NCBI GenBank assembly: GCA_017961765.1
Contig: JAGCWQ010000201.1
Span: 1 to 54,692, forward strand
Reading direction: 5' to 3'
Source of the DNA: Paludibacteraceae bacterium
Lineage (GTDB): Bacteria > Bacteroidota > Bacteroidia > Bacteroidales > Paludibacteraceae
DNA: 54,692 nucleotides
Within the stretch, counting starts at the first letter, position 1. Every line of letters begins with the position of its first letter. Made by a program: the position numbers and the translations under genes. The notes beneath the pieces are model-generated. The model had not been told where the DNA came from. It ran no database searches and saw only the letters and a list, made by a program, of their open reading frames with translations. Shown here one piece after another: positions 18,196 to 27,440 of this stretch.

Positions 18196-19236
18196 ATGGC
18201 ATCTTCGAAACGAGTCGTTTTAGGAATGAGTGGTGGAACGGATAGTTCCGTTGCGGTGTTGTTGTTGCAGGACGCTGGCTATGAGGTCGTAGGTGTCACT
18301 TTCCGTTTCTGGGAGGAGAATGGGGATTCCTATTTGCAGGAGGTTAAGTCATTGGCTGATTGTATGGGAATTGAGCATCATGTGGTGGATGCGCGTCCGG
18401 CTTTTCAAGAGGTGGTGCTTCGTTATTTTGTGGATGAATATATGGCAGGCCGTACACCTGTCCCTTGTGTGCTTTGTAACAATCTGATGAAATGGCGTTT
18501 GTTGGAAGAAAAAGCTGACGAGTTAGGGGCGGCTTATGTGGCGACGGGGCATTATGCGCAGATTCGGAATATCGATGGCATTTTTTATGTCACGAAGGGA
18601 GTGGATGAGATGAAGGACCAATCTTTTTTCCTTTGGGGATTGAAGCAGGATTTGTTGTCAAGGATTCTCTTCCCTTTGGGCAGGTATGAAAAGACGGAAA
18701 TTCGTAGAATGGCGGCAGAGCGTGGTTATCCGAGTGTCTCCCGACGTCCGGACAGTATGGGTGTCTGCTTTTGTCCCAATGACTATCGACAGTTTTTGAA
18801 GCAAGCTTTGCCAACTTCCGATTTGATTCGCCCTGGTGATTTTGTCGATGAAAACGGGCATTTCTTGGGTCGGCACAAAGGATATCCGTTCTATACGGTG
18901 GGGCAGCGTCGTGGACTTGGCGTGACTGCTCGTGAGCCTCTCTATGTGAAGGCGATTCTGCCCGAATCCAATCGGGTCGTCCTCTCTTCGGCGAAGGGTT
19001 TGCAATGTCAGGCAATGGAGTTGCGGGATTGGCAAGTTCCTTGTATGGCTGATTTGAATGAGCCTGTTGTGGTGCGTTATCGTTATGAACGTCAATATGT
19101 TGAGGCTATGGTAGAGAAGTCGGAAGATGGTCGTTTGTTGGTCCGTTTCGAATCGCCAGTCATGGGGGTGGCTCCGGGACAATCGGCTTGTTTCTATAAG
19201 GGAGACCGGGTCGTGGGTGGTGGATTTATTGTGTGA
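18196..19236 (+). CDS. mnmA: tRNA-specific 2-thiouridylase MnmA
   Basis: The 346-residue enzyme makes 2-thiouridine at position 34 of tRNAs for Lys, Glu and Gln, using ATP and sulfur passed to its cysteine. The ATP-binding PP-loop is SGGTDSS (12-18; most family members have SGGVDSS). Catalytic cysteines are in PCVLCN (91-94) and MGVCFC. TGHYA, KDQSFFLW and the C-terminal GQSACFY segment are all present. The Thr in the PP-loop suggests one of the paralogs Bacteroidales carry. It is its own transcription unit, divergent from the HHH gene. Confidence 0.94.
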   Translation: MASSKRVVLGMSGGTDSSVAVLLLQDAGYEVVGVTFRFWEENGDSYLQEVKSLADCMGIEHHVVDARPAFQEVVLRYFVDEYMAGRTPVPCVLCNNLMKWRLLEEKADELGAAYVATGHYAQIRNIDGIFYVTKGVDEMKDQSFFLWGLKQDLLSRILFPLGRYEKTEIRRMAAERGYPSVSRRPDSMGVCFCPNDYRQFLKQALPTSDLIRPGDFVDENGHFLGRHKGYPFYTVGQRRGLGVTAREPLYVKAILPESNRVVLSSAKGLQCQAMELRDWQVPCMADLNEPVVVRYRYERQYVEAMVEKSEDGRLLVRFESPVMGVAPGQSACFYKGDRVVGGGFIV

Positions 19237-19285
19237 TTTGATTGGCCTGTACTTAGAAGTGGGGTTGTTTTGTCGCTCTCCTTTG

Positions 19286-19317
19286 TTTGGAAAACACGAT
19301 AAGAATTGATATTTTTG
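19286..19317 (+). promoter_or_regulatory. promoter of the Ig-like lipoprotein operon
   Basis: TTTG (19286-19289) and TATTTTTG (19310-19317) are 20 bases apart, an excellent -33/-7 match. The GTG start at 19374 is about 50 bases downstream of the expected transcription start. Confidence 0.6.
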
Positions 19318-19373
19318 TAGGATAATTATTGTCGAATAGGAGATTCGTTGGATCTCCCTGATAAGAAGAAAAA

Positions 19374-21176
19374 GTGAAGAAGTATTTTTTATATTTAGTA
19401 CCGTTCTTTATTTGGACGTTATTTTCTCAATCGTGTGCTAACATGGCTTCGGGACCTACGGGTGGCCTGAAGGACACTATTTCTCCCGTTTGTTTGGAGT
19501 CTAATCCGAAATTGGGGGCGGTGAACGTCAAGGAGAGCAAGGTTACGCTCTATTTTGACGAATACATTTCCCTTTCCAATCCATCAAAAAATGTCATCGT
19601 TTCGCCTACGCAGACGACACCTCCGATAGTGAAGGGCATCGGGCGGAAAGTCTCGGTCGAATTGAAGGATTCTTTGCTTCCGAATACAACTTATACAATA
19701 GATTTCGGTAAATCCATCGTTGATTTTAATGAGTCGAACCCTGCCGAACAATTCTCCTTCTGTTTCTCTACGGGACCGACGCTTGATTCTATGTCTGTCG
19801 AAGGAACTGTCTTGGATGCTAGGACGTTGACTCCAAAGAAGGAGGTTTATGTTGGTCTCTATTCGAATTTGTCCGATACGATTTTCGCCAAGGAGAAGAT
19901 GGAACGAATCTCCATGACCGATGCCGACGGAAAATTTATCCTCCGCAATTTGGCGGTTAAGCCTTACCGTATCTATGCCTTGGCTGATGCGAATGCCAAC
20001 AACTACTTCGACTTGCCAACGGAAGCTTTGGCCTTTCAATTGGGTACGATTCAGCCGGCTATGGAGGAGCATGCCGTGGCCGATACTTTCTACAATGATT
20101 CCATGCAGGTGTCAAAAATAAAACAACACATCAAAAGAAGGTTCTATCCCGATTCCTTGGTTTTGTTGATGTTCAATGAAGATGTGCGCCAGCAGTTGTT
20201 TGTGAAGCAGGAGAGGAAAGAGGCGGATAAGGTGTGCCTCTACTTCAAGAACTACAACAAGTTGATGCCGGAGTTGGTTCCGCTCAATTTTAAGAAGAAA
20301 GATTGGGCTATTGTCGAACCTTCCGTCACGATGGACACGATAACCTATTGGGTGAAGGATACGACTTTGGCGAAGATGGACACGTTGCTTTTCGTCATGA
20401 ATTACCAGAAGTACGATTCGGCCAATGTCTTGATTCCTGCCACCGACACCTTGCCTATTTCTTATATAAATCCGAAGGCTAAAAAGCCAAAGAAGAAAAA
20501 GAAGCAGGTGGAGAAGGAGACCTTCTTGGATGTCGAGAGCTTTACTTCCGTTTTGGAATGGAATGAGAATCCTGTCTTGACATGGATCCGTCCTGTCCTC
20601 TCTTTCGGAAAGGATCAATGCCGAATTCAGGAGAAGAAGGATTCTACTTGGGAGAACGTGGATTTCACGGTTGAACCTAAGCCAGGTTCGGCCAATCGTG
20701 TATTCCTCTTCAACGTGAAGGTCAATCCAGAATATCGATACCAACTGATTATAGATTCGGCTAAGGTGACGTCCATCAACGGATTGCATAATGATAGCAT
20801 CAATTGGCCTCTTCGTAGGCGGAGTGACGACGATTATGTGAAGTTGGTTTTGCATACGAAGAACGCTCCTGCCCATGCGGTGGTTGAACTTCTTGTCGGC
20901 AATGCCGTGCGGAATAGCGTCCGTCTGAATGAGAAGGGCGATGCCGTTTTTGACAAGATCATGCCGGCAGATTGCGTAATCCGTATGTTTGATGATAAGA
21001 ATGGCGACGGTCTTTGGACGACGGGTGATTATGCCGAGCAGCGCCTGCCGGAACCTGTCTATTATTTCAACAAGACCGTCTCGTTGAAACTCGGTTGGGA
21101 TCAGGAGGAGGATTGGGATGTCACTGCACTCCCTTTGCCAGAGCAAGCTCCGAAGAAAGAGAAAAAGAAAAATTGA
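19374..21176 (+). CDS. large lipoprotein with N-terminal Ig-like (Big_5) domain
   Basis: The 600-residue protein starts at a GTG, with a lipoprotein signal ending SQSC (Cys about 21). The next residues ANMASGPTGGLKDTISP, then a beta-rich unit with VTLYFDEYISL and LPNTTYTIDFG, fit the Big_5 (Ig-like) domain of Bacteroidota surface lipoproteins. A carboxypeptidase-like segment (SVEGTVLD, DADGKFILRNL) follows near 145-220. Residues 365-375 are very Lys-rich. The C-terminal end repeats a low-charge beta pattern and ends in Lys. It heads an operon with wbqC (6-nt gap). The function is unknown. Confidence 0.82.
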   Translation: MKKYFLYLVPFFIWTLFSQSCANMASGPTGGLKDTISPVCLESNPKLGAVNVKESKVTLYFDEYISLSNPSKNVIVSPTQTTPPIVKGIGRKVSVELKDSLLPNTTYTIDFGKSIVDFNESNPAEQFSFCFSTGPTLDSMSVEGTVLDARTLTPKKEVYVGLYSNLSDTIFAKEKMERISMTDADGKFILRNLAVKPYRIYALADANANNYFDLPTEALAFQLGTIQPAMEEHAVADTFYNDSMQVSKIKQHIKRRFYPDSLVLLMFNEDVRQQLFVKQERKEADKVCLYFKNYNKLMPELVPLNFKKKDWAIVEPSVTMDTITYWVKDTTLAKMDTLLFVMNYQKYDSANVLIPATDTLPISYINPKAKKPKKKKKQVEKETFLDVESFTSVLEWNENPVLTWIRPVLSFGKDQCRIQEKKDSTWENVDFTVEPKPGSANRVFLFNVKVNPEYRYQLIIDSAKVTSINGLHNDSINWPLRRRSDDDYVKLVLHTKNAPAHAVVELLVGNAVRNSVRLNEKGDAVFDKIMPADCVIRMFDDKNGDGLWTTGDYAEQRLPEPVYYFNKTVSLKLGWDQEEDWDVTALPLPEQAPKKEKKKN

Positions 21177-21182
21177 TTTCCG

Positions 21183-21788
21183 ATGGAGGCTGTTTTCCCT
21201 TTGGCTTATTTGGGGCCTGTCAGTTATTATGCGGCCATGCTTACTTCCGAAAAGGTTTTGCTGGAGCAGTATGAGCATTATGTGAAGCAGACCTATCGTA
21301 CCCGTTGCAAGATAGCCTCAAGCAACGGCATCTTGGAGTTGACGGTTCCTGTCGAGAAACCCTACAACAAGTGTGCGATGAAGGATATCCGCATTGCCTA
21401 TAAGGAGAATTGGCAACACATCCATTGGGGGGCTTTGGAGTCGGCCTACCGTTCTTCGCCCTTCTTCGATTATTATAGGGACGATTTTGAGCCGTTTTAT
21501 ACCAGACGAATCGATTTCTTGCTGGATTTGAATTTTGGGCTTCATGAGGTTGTCTCCTCCCTTATCGGAAAATTGCCGAGAGTGATGTTGACGCAAGAGT
21601 ACAATCCTGAATGCCAGGATGGTACGATTGATTTGCGCTCTGCTTTCTCTCCCAAGGAGGTGTCGTCCTATAAAGGGAAAACTTATTATCAAGTGTTTGA
21701 CCAACGGTTTGGTTTCCAAAACGACCTGAGCATCGTTGACCTGCTCTTCAATATGGGTCCTGAGTCTATTCTCGTTTTGCGTCCATAA
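21183..21788 (+). CDS. WbqC-like family protein
   Basis: The 201-residue protein belongs to the WbqC family (PF08889). Members are found in polysaccharide loci and as lone genes in Bacteroidota, where they often sit beside a signal peptidase gene. Typical segments are LPLAYLGPVSYY-like (FPLAYLGPVSYYA), YVKQTYRTRCKI, LTVPVEKP and WGALESAYRSSPFFDYY. It starts 6 nt after the upstream lipoprotein, which implies translational coupling. The biochemical role is not known. There are no glycan-synthesis genes around it. Confidence 0.88.
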   Translation: MEAVFPLAYLGPVSYYAAMLTSEKVLLEQYEHYVKQTYRTRCKIASSNGILELTVPVEKPYNKCAMKDIRIAYKENWQHIHWGALESAYRSSPFFDYYRDDFEPFYTRRIDFLLDLNFGLHEVVSSLIGKLPRVMLTQEYNPECQDGTIDLRSAFSPKEVSSYKGKTYYQVFDQRFGFQNDLSIVDLLFNMGPESILVLRP

Positions 21789-21839
21789 CCTTTGATTCAA
21801 TGATGGAAAAATAAATAAGTATTTAAAATAAAGAACGAT

Positions 21840-22997
21840 ATGAAAAACGATTATATGTATGATGACATCCGTCCTTATCGGGATTCGGAACTGAAGGAGG
21901 GTATGAAGCGTGCGGTGGCATCTCCAGAGTTGGATAAGGTGCTGGCGTTCCTTTTCCCTAATAGGAATTTGGATGAGTTCAAACAATTTCTTCTTTCCAT
22001 GAATACGGTTCACGAATTTCAAGAGAAGGTCATTGCGAAGTTCTTGGTGGATTTGGTGGACAAGACGGGAAACGGCATGGACATCAACGGATTGGACGGG
22101 TTGGATAAGAGCAAACGGTATCTCTTTATTTCCAATCACCGTGACATCGTACTAGATGCAGCATTGTTGGATACCTTGATGATCTATCATGGAATGTGTG
22201 CAGCGGAGAATGCCATCGGAGATAACCTCTGTTCTCGTCCGTGGATCACGGAGATGATGAAGATGAATCGTAATTTCATCGTGAAGCGTAGTGGCACGAA
22301 GCGGGAGATCTTTGACGCCTCTAGGAAATTGTCTGCTTACATCCGCGACAACATTGTAGGTTCGGAAAGTTCGATTTGGATTGCCCAGCGCGAGGGTAGG
22401 GCGAAGGATTCCAACGACCGTACCCAAGAGAGCTTGTTGAAGATGTTGAGCATGAGTTCCGGCAAGGATATCCGACAAGGATTCATCGATTTGAATATCA
22501 CGCCGGTGAGCATCAGCTATGAGTACGATGCGTGTGATTTCTTGAAGGCAAAGGAGTTTCAGCAGAAGCGCGATGATCCTGATTTCAAAAAATCGAAGGA
22601 TGACGATGTCTTGAGTATGCAGACGGGTATGATGGGGTATAAGGGACACATCCATTATGAGGTTTGTGAACCTATCTCGGCAAAGTTGGAGGCGACACTC
22701 TCTCCTGAGGCCGACCGCCAGACCGTCATAGAGGCTGTGGCTGCAATTATCGACCAGTCCATCTACTCCCATTATTGCCTATATCCAGGCAACTATGTGG
22801 CTTATGACGAGATGGAGGGAACAAACAAATACTTGGGCGATAAATATACGCCTGAGCAGAAGGCAACTTTTGATGCCTATGTTGAGAAGCAGATTGCCAA
22901 AATCGATTTGCCGAACAAGGACGAGGCCTTCCTACGAGAGAAGATGTTGTTGATGTATTCTAATTTGGTGAGAAATTATTTGAAGGCTATAGAATAG
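21840..22997 (+). CDS. glycerol-phosphate acyltransferase-like protein (PlsC/PlsB superfamily)
   Basis: The 385-residue protein resembles the acyltransferases that make phosphatidic acid from acylated glycerol phosphate. The SNHRDIVLD segment (about residues 99-107) is the histidine motif, followed by NRNFIVKRSG and IWIAQREGRAKD (an EGR-type substrate motif). The usual spacing is H-x4-D; here the next Asp residues are at +2 and +6, so the motif is off register. It has no obvious membrane helix. It lies 51 nt after wbqC and 2 nt before radC. Activity on glycerol-phosphate is inferred from family only. Confidence 0.82.
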   Translation: MKNDYMYDDIRPYRDSELKEGMKRAVASPELDKVLAFLFPNRNLDEFKQFLLSMNTVHEFQEKVIAKFLVDLVDKTGNGMDINGLDGLDKSKRYLFISNHRDIVLDAALLDTLMIYHGMCAAENAIGDNLCSRPWITEMMKMNRNFIVKRSGTKREIFDASRKLSAYIRDNIVGSESSIWIAQREGRAKDSNDRTQESLLKMLSMSSGKDIRQGFIDLNITPVSISYEYDACDFLKAKEFQQKRDDPDFKKSKDDDVLSMQTGMMGYKGHIHYEVCEPISAKLEATLSPEADRQTVIEAVAAIIDQSIYSHYCLYPGNYVAYDEMEGTNKYLGDKYTPEQKATFDAYVEKQIAKIDLPNKDEAFLREKMLLMYSNLVRNYLKAIE

Positions 22998-22999
22998 AT

Positions 23000-23695
23000 A
23001 TGGATAAGGGAGAAAGGTGCAGTATCAAGTTCTGGGCGCAGGATGACAGACCTCGTGAGAAGTTGATGCTGAAAGGCCGGGAATCTCTTTCAAATGCGGA
23101 ACTTCTGGCTGTTTTGTTGGGCTCTGGAAACAAGGATGAAAGTGCGGTGGAACTCTCCCAACGCATTTTGCACTCGGTGGGCAATAGTTTGAATAGACTG
23201 AGCCGGTGCTCTGTTTCGGATTTGGTTTCCTCTTTTCGGGGAATAGGAGAGGCGAAGGCCATCACGATTATTTCGGCGTTGGAGTTAGGGCGGAGGCGTA
23301 AGGCGGAACCCGTTTCCGAACGTTCGGTGATTCGTTGTAGTGCGAATATATACGAGGAGATGCAGGGCTTGTCTGATTTGGACCATGAGGAACTTTGGAT
23401 CCTTTTGTTGGACAAGTCGCTTGCCGTGCAACGTCGTTGGCGAGCCTTCTCGGGTGGCGTGGACATGACTATTTTCGATGTCCGTCTTGTCATGAAAGAG
23501 TTGATCACCTCTTTGTCAAGTGCTGTGGTGATGGTGCATAACCATCCTTCTGGTCGAAAGACGCCAAGTGAGCAGGACAAGAGCATCACCCGGAAGTTGA
23601 AGGAGGCGTGCGACTTGTTCAATATTCGTATGCTGGATCACGTCATTATCGTGGATGGCGACTATTTTAGTTTTATGGACGAAGGTTTGTTGTAG
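23000..23695 (+). CDS. radC: RadC family JAB-domain protein
   Basis: The 231-residue protein is full-length RadC. The N-terminal part has an HhH-like region (FRGIGEAKA), and the C-terminal MPN/JAB metalloprotease-like domain carries HNHPSG (180-185; His180 and His182) and Asp193. The name comes from a repair phenotype later traced to another gene; the true function is unclear, and the protein is often near mobile elements, but this copy sits in a core operon. It begins 2 nt after the acyltransferase stop. The deacetylase-like gene follows 20 nt later. Confidence 0.93.
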   Translation: MDKGERCSIKFWAQDDRPREKLMLKGRESLSNAELLAVLLGSGNKDESAVELSQRILHSVGNSLNRLSRCSVSDLVSSFRGIGEAKAITIISALELGRRRKAEPVSERSVIRCSANIYEEMQGLSDLDHEELWILLLDKSLAVQRRWRAFSGGVDMTIFDVRLVMKELITSLSSAVVMVHNHPSGRKTPSEQDKSITRKLKEACDLFNIRMLDHVIIVDGDYFSFMDEGLL

Positions 23696-23715
23696 GCTTT
23701 TCAATAGTTTGTGTT

Positions 23716-25026
23716 ATGTTATTGATATATTCAGAGCAACGTTCAAATCGTTTGGAGTACATTTGTAGGCAATTGTTTCGTCATGTTTTGGGTTACGAAT
23801 ACCGCATAACGGAGCAGGAGGCGGATTTGCTGTCCCATCAGGGACCGGCCATTTGTTACGCGGAGTCGAAAAAGGGGAATTCGATTCATATCGTTCCTTC
23901 CCATTTGCTTTTTGAGACCTCGGTTAATCCGCAGGATATAACCATTTCGGAATGGCAGGGTATGCCGATTTTCTTCCAAACCAAGGGGACGGACATCCCT
24001 TTCGATATTTTCGCTGCTTCTTTTTATCTGATAACACGTTACGAAGAGTATCTGGACAATGATCCCGATAAACACGGACGTTTCAAGGCGGAAAATAGCC
24101 TTGCCTATAGGAACGGATTCCTGGAGCGTCCTATCGTGGATGAGTGGGCTGTGGCTTTGCGTGGTTTGATTCAGAGCCGCTATGGGGTTACTCCTGAATA
24201 TGCCCCTTCATTCGTCTTCTATCCCACAATTGATGTGGATCACGCTTTCGCCTTTTTGCACAAAGGGCCGTTTGTCAACGGCTATAAAATACTGAAAGCG
24301 TTGCTTGCTGGTGATTGGGGTTTTGCCCGTTATGCTTTGTCGGTCTTGTTCCGTTGTCGGCGGGACCCCTTCTTTAATTTTGAGAAGTTGCGGAAAATCC
24401 ATACTTTGGCCGGACCCGATTCTTTCGTCTTTTTCCATTGCGGAGGAAGAGGCAAATTCGATAAACGTACTTTCGTGCCGAGTCTTCGCTATTTTTTAGC
24501 AAAACGGAAGTTGTCACGTTACATGCAGGCTGGCTTGCATCCTTCCTATCGTGCAGCGGGTTTTGGCTGGCTTTTCTCTTTAGAAAAAAAAGTGATGGAG
24601 TGGGCCGTAGGCAGGGAGGTGACGAGTTGCCGTTTCCATTATCTCAAATTTACGCTTCCCGACAGTTATGTCCAATTGGCGCATAAGGGCTTTACTGATG
24701 ATTGGTCCATGATCTATTCGAACGACCCTGGATTCCGTGCTGGAACGTCGTTCCCTTACCACTTCTATAATTTGTGCAGCGAGAAGACCTATAAGTTGCT
24801 GATTCATCCGACCGCCGTGATGGACAAGACATTGATGTCTAACAAAGGAATGAAGCCTGAGGAGGCCTATGAGTTCATCTTGCAATTGGCGGAGAAGGTG
24901 AAGGCTGTGGATGGCAGTTTCGTGACGCTCTTCCACAACGACCACCTGACGGATGCTTTCTCCGAATGGAGAGGGTGGAAATCCGTCTATGTGAAACTCG
25001 TGCAGAACCTGACGCAAAAGCAATAA
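23716..25026 (+). CDS. polysaccharide-deacetylase-like protein (DUF7033 family)
   Basis: The 436-residue protein is a Bacteroidota-type relative of carbohydrate esterase family 4. An N-terminal DUF7033-like region (about 1-150, with FDIFAASFYLITRYEEYL) precedes PTIDVDHAF, where the two Asp replace the usual TFDD metal motif, and GLHPSYRAA, the family's histidine segment. It has no signal peptide. It closes the run of genes that starts at 19374 and is followed by a terminator at 25030. The substrate is unknown; a role in surface-sugar processing is inference. Confidence 0.78.
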   Translation: MLLIYSEQRSNRLEYICRQLFRHVLGYEYRITEQEADLLSHQGPAICYAESKKGNSIHIVPSHLLFETSVNPQDITISEWQGMPIFFQTKGTDIPFDIFAASFYLITRYEEYLDNDPDKHGRFKAENSLAYRNGFLERPIVDEWAVALRGLIQSRYGVTPEYAPSFVFYPTIDVDHAFAFLHKGPFVNGYKILKALLAGDWGFARYALSVLFRCRRDPFFNFEKLRKIHTLAGPDSFVFFHCGGRGKFDKRTFVPSLRYFLAKRKLSRYMQAGLHPSYRAAGFGWLFSLEKKVMEWAVGREVTSCRFHYLKFTLPDSYVQLAHKGFTDDWSMIYSNDPGFRAGTSFPYHFYNLCSEKTYKLLIHPTAVMDKTLMSNKGMKPEEAYEFILQLAEKVKAVDGSFVTLFHNDHLTDAFSEWRGWKSVYVKLVQNLTQKQ

Positions 25027-25029
25027 ATG

Positions 25030-25056
25030 AATAGTCCCACACAAGGCGGGACTATT
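25030..25056. terminator. bidirectional terminator between the deacetylase-like and dcu genes
   Basis: AATAGTCCC (25030-25038) pairs perfectly with GGGACTATT (25048-25056). T-rich tails are weak on both sides. It lies between two convergent stops (25026 and 25082). Confidence 0.65.
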
Positions 25057-25081
25057 TGATACAATTTATTTTATATGTTCC

Positions 25082-26449
25082 TTAAAAGAAAATCATTGCC
25101 AATGCGTATCCCACAAGCGTAGAAATCGTTACACAGATGAGGCCTGGCATCATGAACGAGTGGTTGAGTAAGTATTTTCCGATGACGGTGGTTCCTGATC
25201 TGTCGAAGTTGACGGTCGCAATGTCTGAAGGATAGTTCGGAATGAAGAAGTATCCATATACCGAAGGCAGTAAGCCCAACAGTACGGGGCCTGGCAATCC
25301 TAACGAGTAGGCGAGCGGTAGCATGGAAACCACGACGGCACCTTGCGAATTGATGAGGACTGAGACAGCGAAGAATACAAAAGCAATTGACCAAGGATAG
25401 TCTTTTACTAAGCCTCCCATCGCTTCCTTCATTTCAACCATATAGTTGCCGAAGAACGTGTCAGCCAACCATGCGATGCCGTAGATGGCAACTACAGCCA
25501 CCATACCAGATTGCCAGACAGAACCTTGCATCGCTTTCTTTGGCTCTGCCTTTGCAAAGATAATCATGAGGGCAGCCGCTGCAATCATCACAATTTGAAT
25601 GATAATGTTCATGCCAAGCGGTACGGATGTCTCCACTCCGTTTTTCATGGCTGGGAAGGATGGTCTAATGTCGTATCCGATGATTTGGAGCACGGAGAAT
25701 GTGACGATAAGGAGCAATGCACCTAAGAATATATAAACACTTGTTTTAGCTTCCTTGCTTATTTTTTTGTCAAGTAGGGTCGCTGAATTTCCGTACATAT
25801 ACTTGTAGGTCTCTGGATCTTTGCAACGGGCTTGGAACTGAGGGTCTTTGTCCAAATCCAAACCGCGATTGAACGATGCGGCTGCGGCGCACATCAAACC
25901 ACAAAGGCAAGCAGGAATTGTAATTGCAATTACTTGGAGGTTGCTGACATCAAATCCGCAGGCGTTTGAGATGGTGACAAAAGAGGCGACGGCAGCTGCG
26001 ATTGGGGAGCAGGTGATGCCCACTTGGCTCGCAATGGATGCCACACCACATGGTCTCTCCGGACGTATGCCTTGTTTTAAGGATATGTCGCAGATGATTG
26101 GCATCAGGGTGTAAACGACATGTCCTGTGCCCACCATGACCGTTAGGAAAAACGTACAGAGAGGAGCGAGGAATGTGATGCTGCTCGGATGTTTTCGAAG
26201 TAATTTTTCCGCCAGTTGTATCATCCAATCCATACCTCCGGCTGCCTGAAGCATTCCGGCGCAGGTGACGGCCGCTATGATGATATAGATGACGTCTGTT
26301 GGCGGATTACCGGGTTTGAGGTGGAATCCGAGTACAAGAATGGCTAATCCGATTCCTGAAATGGCACCGAGTGCCAAGGAACCATATCGTGAACCTACAT
26401 ATAGAGCGAGGAGGACGACTATCAGTTGAAGAAGCATTAATAGATCCAT
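25082..26449 (-). CDS. dcuB: anaerobic C4-dicarboxylate transporter (Dcu family)
   Basis: The 455-residue membrane protein has about ten to twelve hydrophobic helices and matches DcuA/DcuB, exchangers that take up fumarate or aspartate and release succinate during anaerobic growth. Visible family segments include AGGMDWMIQLAEKLLRKHP, FLTVMVGTGHVVYTLMP and YFFIPNYPSDIATVNFDR. It fits the fumarate respiration of gut Bacteroidales. The assignment to DcuB over DcuA is by general resemblance only. It is a lone gene with a shared terminator at its end. Confidence 0.9.
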   Translation of the reverse strand: MDLLMLLQLIVVLLALYVGSRYGSLALGAISGIGLAILVLGFHLKPGNPPTDVIYIIIAAVTCAGMLQAAGGMDWMIQLAEKLLRKHPSSITFLAPLCTFFLTVMVGTGHVVYTLMPIICDISLKQGIRPERPCGVASIASQVGITCSPIAAAVASFVTISNACGFDVSNLQVIAITIPACLCGLMCAAAASFNRGLDLDKDPQFQARCKDPETYKYMYGNSATLLDKKISKEAKTSVYIFLGALLLIVTFSVLQIIGYDIRPSFPAMKNGVETSVPLGMNIIIQIVMIAAAALMIIFAKAEPKKAMQGSVWQSGMVAVVAIYGIAWLADTFFGNYMVEMKEAMGGLVKDYPWSIAFVFFAVSVLINSQGAVVVSMLPLAYSLGLPGPVLLGLLPSVYGYFFIPNYPSDIATVNFDRSGTTVIGKYLLNHSFMMPGLICVTISTLVGYALAMIFF

Positions 26450-26740
26450 AAGCGTTTTATTTTGTTGTTAATCTAGATTATGCGACAGGTTAGTTGGAAA
26501 GTCTGAGCAACAAAAAATTGTCCTATCGAAAAATCGCTTAGATTGAATTAGCTAAAGGCTAAAAGCGATAAACATTGTTAAAGTACAAATTAAATCTGAC
26601 AAAATCACACTTTCGAAGGATTTTTTGTCAAGAAATATACGGCGGTTTCATTTGGAAGAGTCGAATGATGATTCTGTGCGCCGTGTGTTGAATAGTAAAT
26701 AATTTGTGCGGTAAATGAAATTCCCGTACATTTTTGTGAT

Positions 26741-27208
26741 TTAGAAATCGAATGCCAGTGGCAGCAGGTCGGCTACGCTGTGGATGTGGAGAATCTCTTT
26801 CGACCCATAGAGATAGATGTCGATGGGGGCTTTCTGTCGTTGTTCGGTTTCGCTCAACACCTGTCGGCAGGCGCCGCAAGGGGTGATGGGTTTCTCCGTG
26901 AAATTCCCTCCCGTTTGGGCAGCGATGGCGAGTGTCCGGATGGTTGCTTTGGGGTAAATGGCGTTGGCGGAGAAGACGGCGACACGCTCGGCACAGAGTC
27001 CGCTCGGATAGGCGATGTTCTCTTGGTTGTTGCCTTGGACTATTTTCCCGTCGCTTAGGACAACGGCGGCTCCCACTTGAAATCTGGAGTAAGGGGCATA
27101 GGAGTTTTGGCTTGCTTTCTTTGCCTCTTCGATGGTTTTTTTTGCCTCGTTGTCCAGTTCCTCTTCTTTAAGAATTTCTATTTCGAAAGAATATATTTTG
27201 TTTTCCAT
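26741..27208 (-). CDS. cdd: cytidine deaminase
   Basis: The 155-residue enzyme converts cytidine and deoxycytidine to uridine forms in pyrimidine salvage. The zinc site is complete: Cys72 and Glu74 in LCAERVAV, then Cys111 and Cys114 in PCGACRQVL. The length fits the homotetrameric class with one domain. The minus-strand -7 box TACCTTTG (27239-27232) lies 24 bases ahead of the start. The 290 bases between it and the dcu gene hold no convincing gene. Confidence 0.95.
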   Translation of the reverse strand: MENKIYSFEIEILKEEELDNEAKKTIEEAKKASQNSYAPYSRFQVGAAVVLSDGKIVQGNNQENIAYPSGLCAERVAVFSANAIYPKATIRTLAIAAQTGGNFTEKPITPCGACRQVLSETEQRQKAPIDIYLYGSKEILHIHSVADLLPLAFDF

Positions 27209-27231
27209 GGTTTTATCTCTTTGAATTCACA

Positions 27232-27239
27232 CAAAGGTA
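27232..27239 (-). promoter_or_regulatory. -7 promoter box of cdd
   Basis: The minus strand reads TACCTTTG, a full match to TAnnTTTG, about 24 bases upstream of the cdd ATG. No clear -33 box at the right distance. Confidence 0.45.
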
Positions 27240-27304
27240 GCAATCTTCACGAAAAAAGGAAAGAAAATAGGGTTGCGGAATAGGACTATTCCAGATATTA
27301 TTTT

Positions 27305-27312
27305 TATATTTG
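27305..27312 (+). promoter_or_regulatory. -7 promoter box of the glucosaminidase gene
   Basis: TATATTTG matches the -7 consensus. Transcription from here would leave a leader of about 120 nt before the ATG at 27441. Confidence 0.4.
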
Positions 27313-27440
27313 TCTAATCGGCTAAATAAGCTGATTGTTGGACGGTTTTGTCGGTTTCACGAAGGCCGTTTGTTAAGATTGTTTAATTTCAGGCGTTTGC
27401 AAGAATGCCGAAAAGATGTAATGGAAGAACTTCATAGAGT

